A stretch of DNA of 64,000 bases from Phycisphaerae bacterium RAS2. GTDB taxonomy: Bacteria > Planctomycetota > Phycisphaerae > UBA1845 > UTPLA1. Where the stretch lies: the NCBI GenBank assembly GCA_007753915.1, contig CP036352.1, positions 930,001 through 994,000 of the forward strand, in the 5' to 3' direction. Under the pieces are notes generated by a model. It saw only the letters and a list, made by a program, of their open reading frames with translations. It was not told the DNA's origin and did not search any database. Made by a program: the position numbers and the translations under genes. Below, one piece after another: positions 24,166-33,173 of the stretch; the stretch's first letter is position 1, and each line of letters begins with the position of its first letter.

Positions 24166-26592
24166 TCAGTCCGCAACGAAATGCCGCGCAAGCTTGCCCA
24201 ACAGCGCATCAACCAGACTGTCGTAGGTGAAGCGCTGCAAGACTGCTTCGCGCATGCGCGCCGCGATTGGTGCGCGGGCCATTGGGTTTTCCAAATAGCG
24301 ATCGAGCCGCGCGTGAAGTTCTTCGCGGTTGGAGAAACTCACTGCCGCGTAATCCGCAAAAACTGCGCCCGCGGATCGGCGATATTCTGACGAAGCCAGA
24401 TCACGATAGTGGGCCAGCTCCTCCGACGAGACTCGCGAGGCACCCGACGAAATGGAGCCGCTGGTGGTCGGCGCGTGGGCCAGGCCGCGCAAATACCGCG
24501 CTTCCGCCAACGCGGCCGCGAGGCGAGGATGCTCCGTTGGCGAGATTGTCATGTCTGTTGAGCCACCGAGGCGATCCATTTCGCCCAGCACCGCCGACAC
24601 CGGTTCGTGCAGGCGATCGAGCGGGCATGCTCGAATCAGGAAGAAACCTCCGGCGGCCACGCCGTCGAGCAGTCGCTGGTGCACCGCACCGGATCCGATC
24701 ACCTGAAGGTTCACGCGCGACGCCTGGTAAACCGCGCGCAACATGACGCCATTCTTCGCGACGCCGCGAGCGTAACGCCCCAGCCGCGGGTGCGACTCCC
24801 AACCCAGTCCATACAGATGGAGCGTTCGGCCGGTTCGCTCGCAGTACTCGGCAACCCACTCGAGCGTGGATTGGCGGAAGATGAGTTCACTCAACGGATG
24901 AATGAATGTTCGCGCCAGCAGGTCCGCCGCGGCCGGGTCGCCGGGCGCGATGCCGGTCGCATCGCGCGCCTCCGGCAGCAGCAGCGTCGCGGAGAGCGGC
25001 GATTCGCCGTCGCGCACGCGCGACTCGATGCGCCGCCACAACCACTCGCACAAGACGCGCCCCTTTTCATGATTCATCGAGCGTGCGAGGTAGTCCGCGA
25101 CAAAATCCTCCGGCGTCTGCGATTGATTCGATACATACGACACATCGCAGCGGTGCGGCGCGAGCTCGGCTTCGGGCATCGGATCGGCCGAATAGAGTGT
25201 CGAATCAGTCGCCAGCGTCCACGCCAGCCCGCGATCCGCCGGATAGCGATACGTTTGCACAAACTGGTGCAACTCGGGCGCGATGAAAAACTCCAGGTCG
25301 TTCATCGACTCCCCGGCCCGCGGCGACATCAGATGCGGCAACGCGTCCTGCGCCCAGCAGACGAACGGCACACGGTCGGGGATCAAGCCGTTCTGCCCGG
25401 TACGGGTGTGATCGATGGCGATGACGAGATCAGGCCGGAATTCATTGACCGTTCGCGCGATGTGGAGCGGGGTCAGCAGATCGTGGTCGGACGGCTCGAT
25501 GAGCGTGTGGAACCGATGGCCCTTGCGCTCGAAGGCCGCGCGGAGGTCGCGCATGACGAATTGCAGGACGGTCGTGAAGCGACTCGTCAGCCCCAGCACG
25601 CGCAGCGGCTCGCGGCGGTCCGGGGCGAACCGCGCCGCCCAGTTGAGTGTCGTTTGACTGGCATACCATTGCCGCGCGTCAACAACGTGCGACGTGGCGG
25701 CGGTCGCGCGGTGGGAGGCGGTGTCGCCCAGCGCTGCGAGGACCCGTGCCTGCAAGTCGCCCGTCGCGGGAAGCCCCAGAACGTGTCGCGGAAGATCACG
25801 TTCGGGCGCGCCGTCAAGCAAGGCCTTGAAGCGTTCGACGCAGGCCGGCCCCATCAGCAGTTCGACGCGCTCGTGACAAAGCGGCTCGATGTCATCGAGG
25901 AGATGCAGCGCAGCGCCCATCGCGTCCGCATCCTGCTCGAGGGCATACAGGCGCGGCGCGAAGCCGTGCAGCATCCGCCGTGTCAAATCGAAGACGCGCG
26001 TGAGCAGCAATCCGAAGCGATCGTCACACAGGGCATACGGCGGGCAGGTGTGCGCGTGCGGCCCGTGCGGCAACTTCAGGTCGAGAAGGATGCCGCGCGT
26101 GTCAACCAGCGATGAAAGGCCGCGCGGGACGCCGTCATCACCACGCGTCAGAAGGTGGTGATTGCCATCCAGCGAGCGAAACAACGCCGAGCGGGCCGGC
26201 AGCTCGCGCCACGCCGGCTCGAATTCCCCAAGCTGCGGCCGCGCCGCGAGAAGCTGTCGGCAGTTCCGCTCGAAGCGGCTCGCAAGAGCGCTCCACTCGA
26301 CTCGACCGGACGGTGCATGCTCGATCTGTTTCAAGAGAGCGCGGTACTCTTCGCGCTGCAACAGACCCCACCGGGCATCGGTCACAAGGTCGCGCGCCGG
26401 GCCATAAAGCCCGATTCGAGCGAACGATAGCACTGCCTGATGCACCGCGTCGGGTTGGGCCGGCAGCGCCGCCAGCGCGTCGTTCAGCAGTACGTACTCC
26501 TGGCTTCGAACGGTTGACGCAGTGGAAGGGGAAGGTGTCACCAATACGGCTCCATGGATCGGTTCGCGCAAATTCTGCGCCCGGGCGCGCAT
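24166..26592 (-). CDS. Large CgeB-like glycosyltransferase family protein
   Basis: An 808-residue protein of uncertain function in the glycan locus. The C-terminal third has the glycosyl transferase group 1_2 (CgeB-like) pattern: VNLQVIGSGAVHQRLLDGVAAGGFFLIRAC, then a Ser/His-rich segment, EELHARLDRYLENP and RFTYDSLVDALLGKL. A middle Rossmann half is visible as LRVLGLTSRFTTVLQFVMRDL with VIAIDHTRTGQNGLIPDRVPFVCWAQDALPHL. The first 300 residues are mostly helical with no recognised motif and could be a protein-interaction region. It precedes the CMP-sugar operon. Start choice is uncertain within the first about 30 residues. Confidence 0.7.
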   Translation of the reverse strand: MRARAQNLREPIHGAVLVTPSPSTASTVRSQEYVLLNDALAALPAQPDAVHQAVLSFARIGLYGPARDLVTDARWGLLQREEYRALLKQIEHAPSGRVEWSALASRFERNCRQLLAARPQLGEFEPAWRELPARSALFRSLDGNHHLLTRGDDGVPRGLSSLVDTRGILLDLKLPHGPHAHTCPPYALCDDRFGLLLTRVFDLTRRMLHGFAPRLYALEQDADAMGAALHLLDDIEPLCHERVELLMGPACVERFKALLDGAPERDLPRHVLGLPATGDLQARVLAALGDTASHRATAATSHVVDARQWYASQTTLNWAARFAPDRREPLRVLGLTSRFTTVLQFVMRDLRAAFERKGHRFHTLIEPSDHDLLTPLHIARTVNEFRPDLVIAIDHTRTGQNGLIPDRVPFVCWAQDALPHLMSPRAGESMNDLEFFIAPELHQFVQTYRYPADRGLAWTLATDSTLYSADPMPEAELAPHRCDVSYVSNQSQTPEDFVADYLARSMNHEKGRVLCEWLWRRIESRVRDGESPLSATLLLPEARDATGIAPGDPAAADLLARTFIHPLSELIFRQSTLEWVAEYCERTGRTLHLYGLGWESHPRLGRYARGVAKNGVMLRAVYQASRVNLQVIGSGAVHQRLLDGVAAGGFFLIRACPLDRLHEPVSAVLGEMDRLGGSTDMTISPTEHPRLAAALAEARYLRGLAHAPTTSGSISSGASRVSSEELAHYRDLASSEYRRSAGAVFADYAAVSFSNREELHARLDRYLENPMARAPIAARMREAVLQRFTYDSLVDALLGKLARHFVAD

Positions 26593-26667
26593 CGCACGGT
26601 TGTTTATCGACCGACCCGACCGCCGTTCGCCGCCGGAACCTGCCCGTTGCGTCGATAACTCTCAAAT

Positions 26668-27429
26668 ATGAACACACATGCTCCGCTCCTCGACATCGTG
26701 ATCGCTTCCTACAACCGGTTGTCGCACCTTCAAGGCGCGATCGAAGCCGTCCGCGCGACGGTCGCCGCGCCGCATCGACTCATTGTCGTCGATGGCGACT
26801 CGCCCGACGGCACGTCGAACTGGTGCATGGCCCATCGCGACATTCATCTTATTCGCGAGGAGCGGCGTGAGGGTGCCACGCGCGCGTACAACAAGGGCTT
26901 TCGCGCCGCGACGGCCCCCTTCGTGATGTGGCTCAACGACGACGCGCGGCCGCTGCCCGGCGCGGTCGACGCGGCCCTGGCGATGTTCGGTCGCGCCGAC
27001 CTGTTCGACCTGGGAATGGTCGCGTTCTATCACAACGAGCGCCGCCCGTGGAACAAGCTCGACACCGTTATTCATGATGGCGCGGCGTACAGCATCTACA
27101 ACGTGCGCGGGTGGCCCTATGCCAATTTCGGCTTGCTTCCGACCGGGCTGATGGGGCGGCTGGGTTTCCTCGATGAGCGGTATCGTTTCTGCGCGTGGGA
27201 CCCGGACCTGTCGCTGAAGGTGCAGCGCGAGGCGGGCTTGCGCGTACTGGGTTGCCGCGGCGCGTTGATCCATCACGACGAACTGCACGACGAGCGCAAG
27301 GTGGCTGACCTGGCGGTCATCGACGCCGACAACGCGAAGTTGTTTGAGAAATGGAAGCTGCCGCCGAAGAACAGTTACGCTGATCCCGCGCCGGCCTATC
27401 AGCATCTGGCCCGGGCGCTGGCGTTGTGA
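26668..27429 (+). CDS. Glycosyltransferase family 2
   Basis: A 253-residue inverting GT-A enzyme. The first nucleotide-binding strand is APLLDIVIASYNRLSHLQGAIEAV, followed by IVVDGDSPDGTSNW and VMWLNDDARPLPGAVDAAL, in which NDD supplies the DxD metal motif. The C-terminal acceptor domain has FGLLPTGLMGRLGFLDERYRFCAWDPDLSLKVQ, with Asp residues likely near the catalytic base. It is divergent from the large CgeB-like gene, and both likely serve the same glycan. Donor and product are unknown. Confidence 0.9.
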   Translation: MNTHAPLLDIVIASYNRLSHLQGAIEAVRATVAAPHRLIVVDGDSPDGTSNWCMAHRDIHLIREERREGATRAYNKGFRAATAPFVMWLNDDARPLPGAVDAALAMFGRADLFDLGMVAFYHNERRPWNKLDTVIHDGAAYSIYNVRGWPYANFGLLPTGLMGRLGFLDERYRFCAWDPDLSLKVQREAGLRVLGCRGALIHHDELHDERKVADLAVIDADNAKLFEKWKLPPKNSYADPAPAYQHLARALAL

Positions 27430-27435
27430 GTCAGG

Positions 27436-29481
27436 TTACTTTCGCCCGATGGCTTCGTTCAGGATCAGGTCCATCGCGGGTTTGTCGCCGAGCATCCACC
27501 GCTGAACGTGGCGATCGTTCACGAAGATGAATGGGATGCTTTGCAGCCCCAGCGAGCGGGCCGTTTTCGCATCCTCTGCGATGGCGTTCTTGACTTCCTG
27601 CGTTTCCATCTGCGCGAAGAGCGCGTCGGGGTCCAGCCCCATGCCCGTCGCCGCGTCGCGCAATCCTGCGTCATTGAAGGTCTGCTGGCTCGTCATCAGC
27701 CAGTCGTGCATGTGCCAGTACGCCTCGGCGCCGCCGAGCATGCCCGCCGCTTCCGCCGCAGCCGCCGCGCGGCAGGCCAGCGGGTGCTTGGTCGTGTTGC
27801 CGGCCGGGTTGCACAACTGGTTCACCGGGTAATGTCGAAACTCGTAGTAACTCTTCGGCTGCGTCGCGAGAAACTTCTGGATCATCGCGTCGGCCTTGGC
27901 CGTGTACGGCTCCTGATAGTCGCCCCACAGCACAATGCGCAGCGGCGCGGTCGCGTCACCCTTCGGCCAGCTCTGCGGATCGGGCGGCAGCATGCGAGGC
28001 ACTCCCTCGCGCCAATCGGCAACCGCCTTCTCCAACGCCGGCGGCGGCTGATCCTGATCGCACGTCATCGGCGGCAGGTTCTGCATCACGAGGTCTGCCA
28101 CCGCGCGCGTGACCGCGTTGTGCGCGAACACGCCCTTCAGCTCAACGCCGTTGATGAAAATCATCGGCGTGTAGTACAGGCCGAGCCACATGCCTTCGTT
28201 GATGTCCGACGTGACGCGCTGAAGCGTCTCCTCGCTCTTCATCGTTTGGATGAACTTCGGGCGATCAAACCCCAGCGCCGCCAGTCCCTCGCTCAAATCG
28301 TGATCGGTGAAGGCCCCCTTGCGCTCGAAGAGCCAGTCGTGCATCTTCCAGAAGCCTTCGTTGCCGTAGAGGATGCCCGCAGCCTCGGCGGCGCGCGCGG
28401 CCCAGCAGGCGTTGGGGTGCAAATTGCGCGAGGCGAAGCCGGGGTTGCAATCAGCGCACATCGGGAAGTGTTTCACCGAGAGCGACACGTCCTGGCGCTG
28501 CTGCATGAGCTGCTTCACCTGCGTCGTCTCGATCCGCTGGCAGTCGATGCACTGGTAATCGAACAGCATCACGATGCGGATCGACGCCTTCTCCGGGCCG
28601 CGAAGCCAGCGACCAGTGAACCCGCCGGTCCACGGGCGATCGGCCCCGGGATCCCCCGGCTCGAATGTCACTTTTTGTGTATTTTCTGCCGCCCTCGGCT
28701 GGGCCGAGGCCGTGTTCGTCGGCGCGGGCGGTGTCGAGGACGGCTGCTTTGGCGGCGCGGTCGTCGCGCCGTTTGCGGAGTTCATCGTTGCACTGCCGTT
28801 CGTGGCTGCCGGTGGCTGGGTCGGCGTCGGCGTTGGTGCCTGCGCGATCTGCGCGGCCTTCTCCTTGCTCGCGGCGGCGATGGCGGCCGTGGACTCGGCG
28901 AGGTTCGCTTCCTGCTTCTTGTCTTCCTGTTTCTTGACGACGAGGTGCGCGCCCTGCAGACCGGCGGCCAGCACGACGAACGCGACCGCGACTTTGCTCA
29001 TGACTCCGCGTACGGAGGCTTTTGACGCCGAAGTGATCTCCACCATCAGCCAGAAGACAACGTTCGCCGCATGGGACAGCACGCAATACCAGCACAAGTG
29101 CCCCTCGCGGATGAGCATCGCCACGAAGAAGATCGACGCCGCGACGCCCAGCCGCGCCGCGTTGCGATAGCCCTTCGTCACGCCGTGCTGCGCCGCCAAC
29201 AGCCAGCCCAGCAGCATCGAGAGAAAGTATGCCAGCCCGACATACGATACCGGCATCTGAAGGCCCGGCACTTTTCCATACACGCTCGCTGCTGCGGCCG
29301 CGCACGCGCTGTTGATCCCGCAGCCCGGCAGACCCAGACCGATCAGGCTTTCGGCCGTGAGCAGGGCGGTCAGCACGACGGCCAAGTCCAGCGCGACGAA
29401 CCCGGCCAGCCACAGAGGCATGGCGACGGCGAATCGAGCGGCGGGTGCTTGCTCCGCCGATGGGGGCTTCTTGGATGGCAT
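27436..29481 (-). CDS. VKOR fused to two DsbA-like thioredoxin domains
   Basis: A 681-residue integral membrane fusion for disulfide bond formation outside the cytosol. Residues 1-150 are a vitamin K epoxide reductase bundle with the paired Cys of GLPGCGINSAC (54 and 60) and the catalytic CxxC of GHLCWYC (130, 133). After a fifth membrane segment near 160-182 and an Ala/Pro/Thr-rich linker (about 185-275) comes a DsbA-like thioredoxin domain with CIDC at 311-314. A second thioredoxin domain follows (from about 510) in which the redox motif reads EPYT with no cysteines. VKOR would oxidise the first domain with quinone; the second may bind substrates only. Confidence 0.9.
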   Translation of the reverse strand: MPSKKPPSAEQAPAARFAVAMPLWLAGFVALDLAVVLTALLTAESLIGLGLPGCGINSACAAAAASVYGKVPGLQMPVSYVGLAYFLSMLLGWLLAAQHGVTKGYRNAARLGVAASIFFVAMLIREGHLCWYCVLSHAANVVFWLMVEITSASKASVRGVMSKVAVAFVVLAAGLQGAHLVVKKQEDKKQEANLAESTAAIAAASKEKAAQIAQAPTPTPTQPPAATNGSATMNSANGATTAPPKQPSSTPPAPTNTASAQPRAAENTQKVTFEPGDPGADRPWTGGFTGRWLRGPEKASIRIVMLFDYQCIDCQRIETTQVKQLMQQRQDVSLSVKHFPMCADCNPGFASRNLHPNACWAARAAEAAGILYGNEGFWKMHDWLFERKGAFTDHDLSEGLAALGFDRPKFIQTMKSEETLQRVTSDINEGMWLGLYYTPMIFINGVELKGVFAHNAVTRAVADLVMQNLPPMTCDQDQPPPALEKAVADWREGVPRMLPPDPQSWPKGDATAPLRIVLWGDYQEPYTAKADAMIQKFLATQPKSYYEFRHYPVNQLCNPAGNTTKHPLACRAAAAAEAAGMLGGAEAYWHMHDWLMTSQQTFNDAGLRDAATGMGLDPDALFAQMETQEVKNAIAEDAKTARSLGLQSIPFIFVNDRHVQRWMLGDKPAMDLILNEAIGRK

Positions 29482-29664
29482 GCGATTTCTACCTCACGAA
29501 ATTGCGAAGCGGCTCGCGCCGCAGAAACCACCCAAGATATGCCAGATTCGCAGTGCGGGCCAGCGCGCGGGTATGACCTGCTGGTTCTTCTTGGATGATT
29601 TAGCGAGTCAGCGGCTCTATAATGGCGGTCCGTCGAGACGGCGACCGATAACGGGATACGCTCC

Positions 29665-30882
29665 ATGAGTCCGATCACATTGGTGTCTGAGGCGGTGTTG
29701 AGCCTCGGCAAGAACAAAGTGCGAACGGCCTTGTCGATGCTGGGGATCATCATCGGCGTGGGCGCGGTGATCACGCTGGTGGCGATGGCCCAGGCGACGA
29801 AGATGCGCGTCGAAGAAGAAATCGCGCGCATGGGCGATGACTGGATGTTCATCGGCAACTGGGGCATCCCGCGCAGCGGCGTGCGCAAGGGCGACGTCGA
29901 GAAGAAAAAGTTCCAGACCAAGGACGACGCCGACGCGATTGTGCGCGAGTGCCCGGCTGTGCGCGCGGCGACGCCGTCAAACCGCATCACGCTTCAGGTC
30001 CGCAGCAGTTACAGCAACTATCAGACGAACGTCATCGGCGTGTATCCGAACTATCACGACATCCGTCGATGGGGTGTCATTGCCGGCCGGTCGATGGAAG
30101 ACGCCGACGAACTGATGAAGCGGCCCATCTGCCTGATCGGCCAGACGGCGTGGCGCGAGTTGTTCGGGTCGATCAATCCGGTGGGGGAAGAGATCACCGT
30201 CAAGAACGGGCGATTCCGGATCGTGGGCGTGCTGGACTTCAAGGGCAAGAGCGACCAGCGCGACAACGACGACATCATCATCTTTCCGTTCTCGACGTTC
30301 ACCAGCAAGATCGCCGGCGAGGAAATTTCTGGCACGATCCTCGCGGCCGCGGCGCGTGACGCCGACCCGGCCGTCGCGGAGGATCAGATCCGCCGGCTGC
30401 TTCGCCAGCGGCACAACGTTCGCGACACCGAGCCGGATGATTTCCGCATCTTCGCCACGAGCGAGTCGGCCGCGGTGAAGGAGGAATCGAGCGAGTCGTT
30501 CGGCTGGCTGCTGGGCATGATCGCATCGGTTTCGCTGGTGGTCGGCGGCATCGGCATCATGAACATCATGCTGGTGAGCGTGACCGAGCGGACGCGCGAG
30601 ATCGGCCTGCGCATGGCGATCGGGGCGTCCAACGGCGAGATCATGTCGCAGTTTCTTATCGAAGCGATCGTGCTTTGCGCGATGGGCGGGGTGATCGGCA
30701 TGTTCGCCGGCTGGGGCTTCTCGCTTCTGCTCACGTCGTGGAAGGGCTACGAGACGTACGTGTCCTACTGGATCGCGGCCATCGCCCTGGGGTTCGCTTT
30801 TGCTACTGGCGTCTTTTTCGGATTCTACCCGGCGTGGCGCGCCAGCCGGCTCGACCCGATCGAGGCCCTCCGCTACGAGTGA
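29665..30882 (+). CDS. MacB/FtsX-type ABC transporter permease
   Basis: A 405-residue inner-membrane permease of the MacB group, which moves lipoproteins, peptides or drugs across the envelope using a periplasmic core domain. The first helix is ALSMLGIIIGVGAVITLVAMA, the MacB periplasmic domain covers about 60-270, and the three C-terminal helices follow with LLGMIASVSLVVGGIGIMNIMLVSV, IGLRMAIGASNGEIMSQFLIEAIV and GLGFAFATGVFFGFYPAWRASRLDP. The ATPase and membrane-fusion partners are not adjacent, so a separate locus must supply them. A SnoaL-like lipoprotein follows 19 bases later and may share the transcript. Confidence 0.93.
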   Translation: MSPITLVSEAVLSLGKNKVRTALSMLGIIIGVGAVITLVAMAQATKMRVEEEIARMGDDWMFIGNWGIPRSGVRKGDVEKKKFQTKDDADAIVRECPAVRAATPSNRITLQVRSSYSNYQTNVIGVYPNYHDIRRWGVIAGRSMEDADELMKRPICLIGQTAWRELFGSINPVGEEITVKNGRFRIVGVLDFKGKSDQRDNDDIIIFPFSTFTSKIAGEEISGTILAAAARDADPAVAEDQIRRLLRQRHNVRDTEPDDFRIFATSESAAVKEESSESFGWLLGMIASVSLVVGGIGIMNIMLVSVTERTREIGLRMAIGASNGEIMSQFLIEAIVLCAMGGVIGMFAGWGFSLLLTSWKGYETYVSYWIAAIALGFAFATGVFFGFYPAWRASRLDPIEALRYE

Positions 30883-30901
30883 CGCCTGACCGGGCCGAAC
30901 C

Positions 30902-31357
30902 ATGAACGCAATCCTCTTCAAATGCAACCGACTCGTTCGTGCCGCTGCCTTGCTCGCGCTCGTCTTCCTCGGTGCCTGCAACGCACGGCAGGCCCACCCG
31001 GAAATCGCCGTCGTGCTCGATGATCAGGTCGCGGCGTGGAATCGCGGCGACCTCGACGGATTCATGGCCGGCTATTGGAAGAATGACGATCTGACATTCG
31101 AAACAGCCAACGGCGTGACGAAGGGCTGGCAGGCTGTTTTGGAACGCTACCGAAAGCGCTATGCGACACGGGAGCAGATGGGAACGCTGCGATTCCGCGA
31201 CCTGGTCATCTCCCGCACCGGGCCGGACGCGGCCGAAGCATCGGGCCGGTGGGAAGTCCGCGCGGCCGACGGCCGATCCTCCGGCCATTTCTACCTCACG
31301 ATGCGGCAGATTGATGGCGCGTGGGTCATTGTGAAGGACCGCACAACGAGCGACTAG
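30902..31357 (+). CDS. SnoaL/NTF2-like lipoprotein
   Basis: A 151-residue exported protein with a signal peptide ending LALVFLGAC (Cys near 26), so a predicted lipoprotein. The mature part is an NTF2-like cone (DUF4440 type): EIAVVLDDQVAAWNRGDLDGFMAGYWKND, then FETANGVTKGWQAVLERYRKRY and the closing strands FYLTMRQIDGAWVIVKDRTT. Family members are small enzymes or ligand binders with unclear function; no catalytic residue can be fixed. It lies 19 bases after the MacB-like permease in the same direction and may serve with it. Confidence 0.85.
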   Translation: MNAILFKCNRLVRAAALLALVFLGACNARQAHPEIAVVLDDQVAAWNRGDLDGFMAGYWKNDDLTFETANGVTKGWQAVLERYRKRYATREQMGTLRFRDLVISRTGPDAAEASGRWEVRAADGRSSGHFYLTMRQIDGAWVIVKDRTTSD

Positions 31358-31443
31358 GCTGCGTTTGAACGACAATGCGCAGCTGCATCCATAGGATGGC
31401 TTCGCTCAGGTCATCGTCGGAGTGGCGCGCGTCAAAGGCGTGA

Positions 31444-32937
31444 TCACGCCTCGTTGAAAATTTCCTGCTCGATCAGGTCGGTGAATCGAAGGGCGAGCTC
31501 ATCGCTGATCGCGGGGCGATTGAACGCCAGCCCGAGATTCAGTTTACCCTGATATTTGTTGAAAATCGGGTTCATGCCCGGCGGCGTGCCGAGCGGGGCG
31601 GTGCCCCAGAGATTGGTCGTCTTCGCTCCGCAGATGCGCCGCACCGGCCGCGGAATCTGCCCGTAATAGGAGAAGCCCGATGCGAGCGGTTCGACGCCGA
31701 TTCCTCGTTTGAAGACAAAATCATACATCCCGACGCGCAGCCATGAAGCGAAGTACACCATCGCCCATTGCGAGAGGTGCCCGCGCCGCGCGTAATATCG
31801 CTCCAGTTGATCCAACAAGTCACGCCCCAGTGCGGCGCGATCGCTGACAAGCTCGCGCCGGCCGTAAAGCGTCGGGGCCACGAGGTAATTGCCCGGCATC
31901 GGCCGCGAGGCTGACTGCCCGGCGCCGCGTCGAGAAGGCCCGTCGCCGGAAGACTCTCCCGTTTGGATTGTTTCGTCGCCTGCGCCGGGGTCATCGAAGA
32001 TTCCCAGCGGCAGCGAGACCGGGTAGGCGTCGGCATGCAGCCCGCGCTCGGCGTATAGCGCGTGCAACGCGCGAATGATGCATGCCGCGAGGTAACGAGC
32101 GTGTGACGCGGGGCCGGCCGGAGCGAAACGATCCGCGTTGATGCGCATCTGTCTCACCTTCGCCGCCGGCCACGATCGGTACAGGATGCCCTGCGATTCC
32201 AACGGCGGCGCAGGAGTCGGCGCGAGCGGTGCAAAGCGCATTCCGCGATTCGAGCTTCCGAGCTTGAAACCACCCAGGCACAACTTGATCCGCTCGAGCA
32301 GGGAGTGATTTTGCAGCGGCGCCAGGGGCCGATCATCCGGCGCCAGTCCGTCCGGCAGCGCGCGCGGCGCATGGGAGAAGGCGACTTCGGGGGTCGAAGG
32401 TTGCCCATCGGCCGGCGCGGCCGGTGGCGAATATCGCCCAAGTTCTGCGAGAAACCATTGCCCGCCGCCTGCGTCCATGAGTGCATGCGGAAACCGGATG
32501 CAGAAACAAGTCTTGCCTTCGGGAAGCGTGTACTGTTCCAGACGCAATTGCGGCCCATTGGCGAGATCCCAGTCCGGCTGGAACCGTTGCTCAAGCAGGT
32601 TGTGAAGAGCCCGTGTCGCGTCGGGGGCATCGCGCAGATCGTCGTGTACAAAGCACTTGTCCGCCGCGCGGCATGCAATTTGCGAGAGGTCTTTGGGGTC
32701 GGGCAGTTGCCAAAAGGGCCTGCCGAGAATGACGCCGACGCGGGCTTTGGCCAGGATGACCGGATGGGCAAGGTAGGCCTCGATCAAGGCCGCGCGCACC
32801 TGTTCCGGTGGGGCATGTCCCTCGCACTCGAGAACTAGAAAACCCACCGCCCCGCCCGCCCGGGTCCGGCGCATGTGCCGGTGATGGGCAAAATAAAGAT
32901 AGTCGCACGGATTTAACCGAATTCGTCGCGTTGTCAT
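31444..32937 (-). CDS. Condensation-superfamily acyltransferase (WS/DGAT- or alcohol acetyltransferase-like)
   Basis: A 497-residue protein of the CoA-dependent acyltransferase superfamily that includes wax ester synthase/DGAT, PapA and condensation domains. The HxxxDxG catalytic motif is seen in RFPHALMDAGGGQWFLAEL near residue 152. An N-terminal half with LNPCDYLYFAHHRHMR and FLVLECEGHAPPEQVRAALIEAYLAHPVI matches the family start, and the C-terminal half has the second chloramphenicol-acetyltransferase-like lobe with GFSYYGQIPRP. The substrate is not determinable. A neutral lipid or polyketide ester is most likely; peptide bond formation is less likely because no carrier domain is nearby. 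Confidence 0.75.
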   Translation of the reverse strand: MTTRRIRLNPCDYLYFAHHRHMRRTRAGGAVGFLVLECEGHAPPEQVRAALIEAYLAHPVILAKARVGVILGRPFWQLPDPKDLSQIACRAADKCFVHDDLRDAPDATRALHNLLEQRFQPDWDLANGPQLRLEQYTLPEGKTCFCIRFPHALMDAGGGQWFLAELGRYSPPAAPADGQPSTPEVAFSHAPRALPDGLAPDDRPLAPLQNHSLLERIKLCLGGFKLGSSNRGMRFAPLAPTPAPPLESQGILYRSWPAAKVRQMRINADRFAPAGPASHARYLAACIIRALHALYAERGLHADAYPVSLPLGIFDDPGAGDETIQTGESSGDGPSRRGAGQSASRPMPGNYLVAPTLYGRRELVSDRAALGRDLLDQLERYYARRGHLSQWAMVYFASWLRVGMYDFVFKRGIGVEPLASGFSYYGQIPRPVRRICGAKTTNLWGTAPLGTPPGMNPIFNKYQGKLNLGLAFNRPAISDELALRFTDLIEQEIFNEA

Positions 32938-33173
32938 AGTGTGGCCAGATGGTAACGCGGCAAAGGAAGCACCCAGCCGAATGATTAGGCAGTACCCGCC
33001 GCCACGCGAGATACGGCATCTGGCGGCAGTATTCGGGAGTCGCAGGCGTTCGGCAAGTGATGTGGGGTGATCGGGGTTTCGGCGAGTTGCGATTGGGTGG
33101 CCGTATGGCCGATAATCAGGAAACGGGAGGTCGCGAATGAAGTCTTCGCGGCGATCCGTAAAGGAGACGTAGC

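Noticed and set aside
24607-26115. 502-codon frame antisense to the CgeB-like gene
   Set aside because: High Arg/Gly composition without recognisable structure; opposite strand has a clear glycosyltransferase fold.
27508-29025. 505-codon frame antisense to the VKOR fusion
   Set aside because: The VKOR and CIDC motifs on the minus strand settle the matter.
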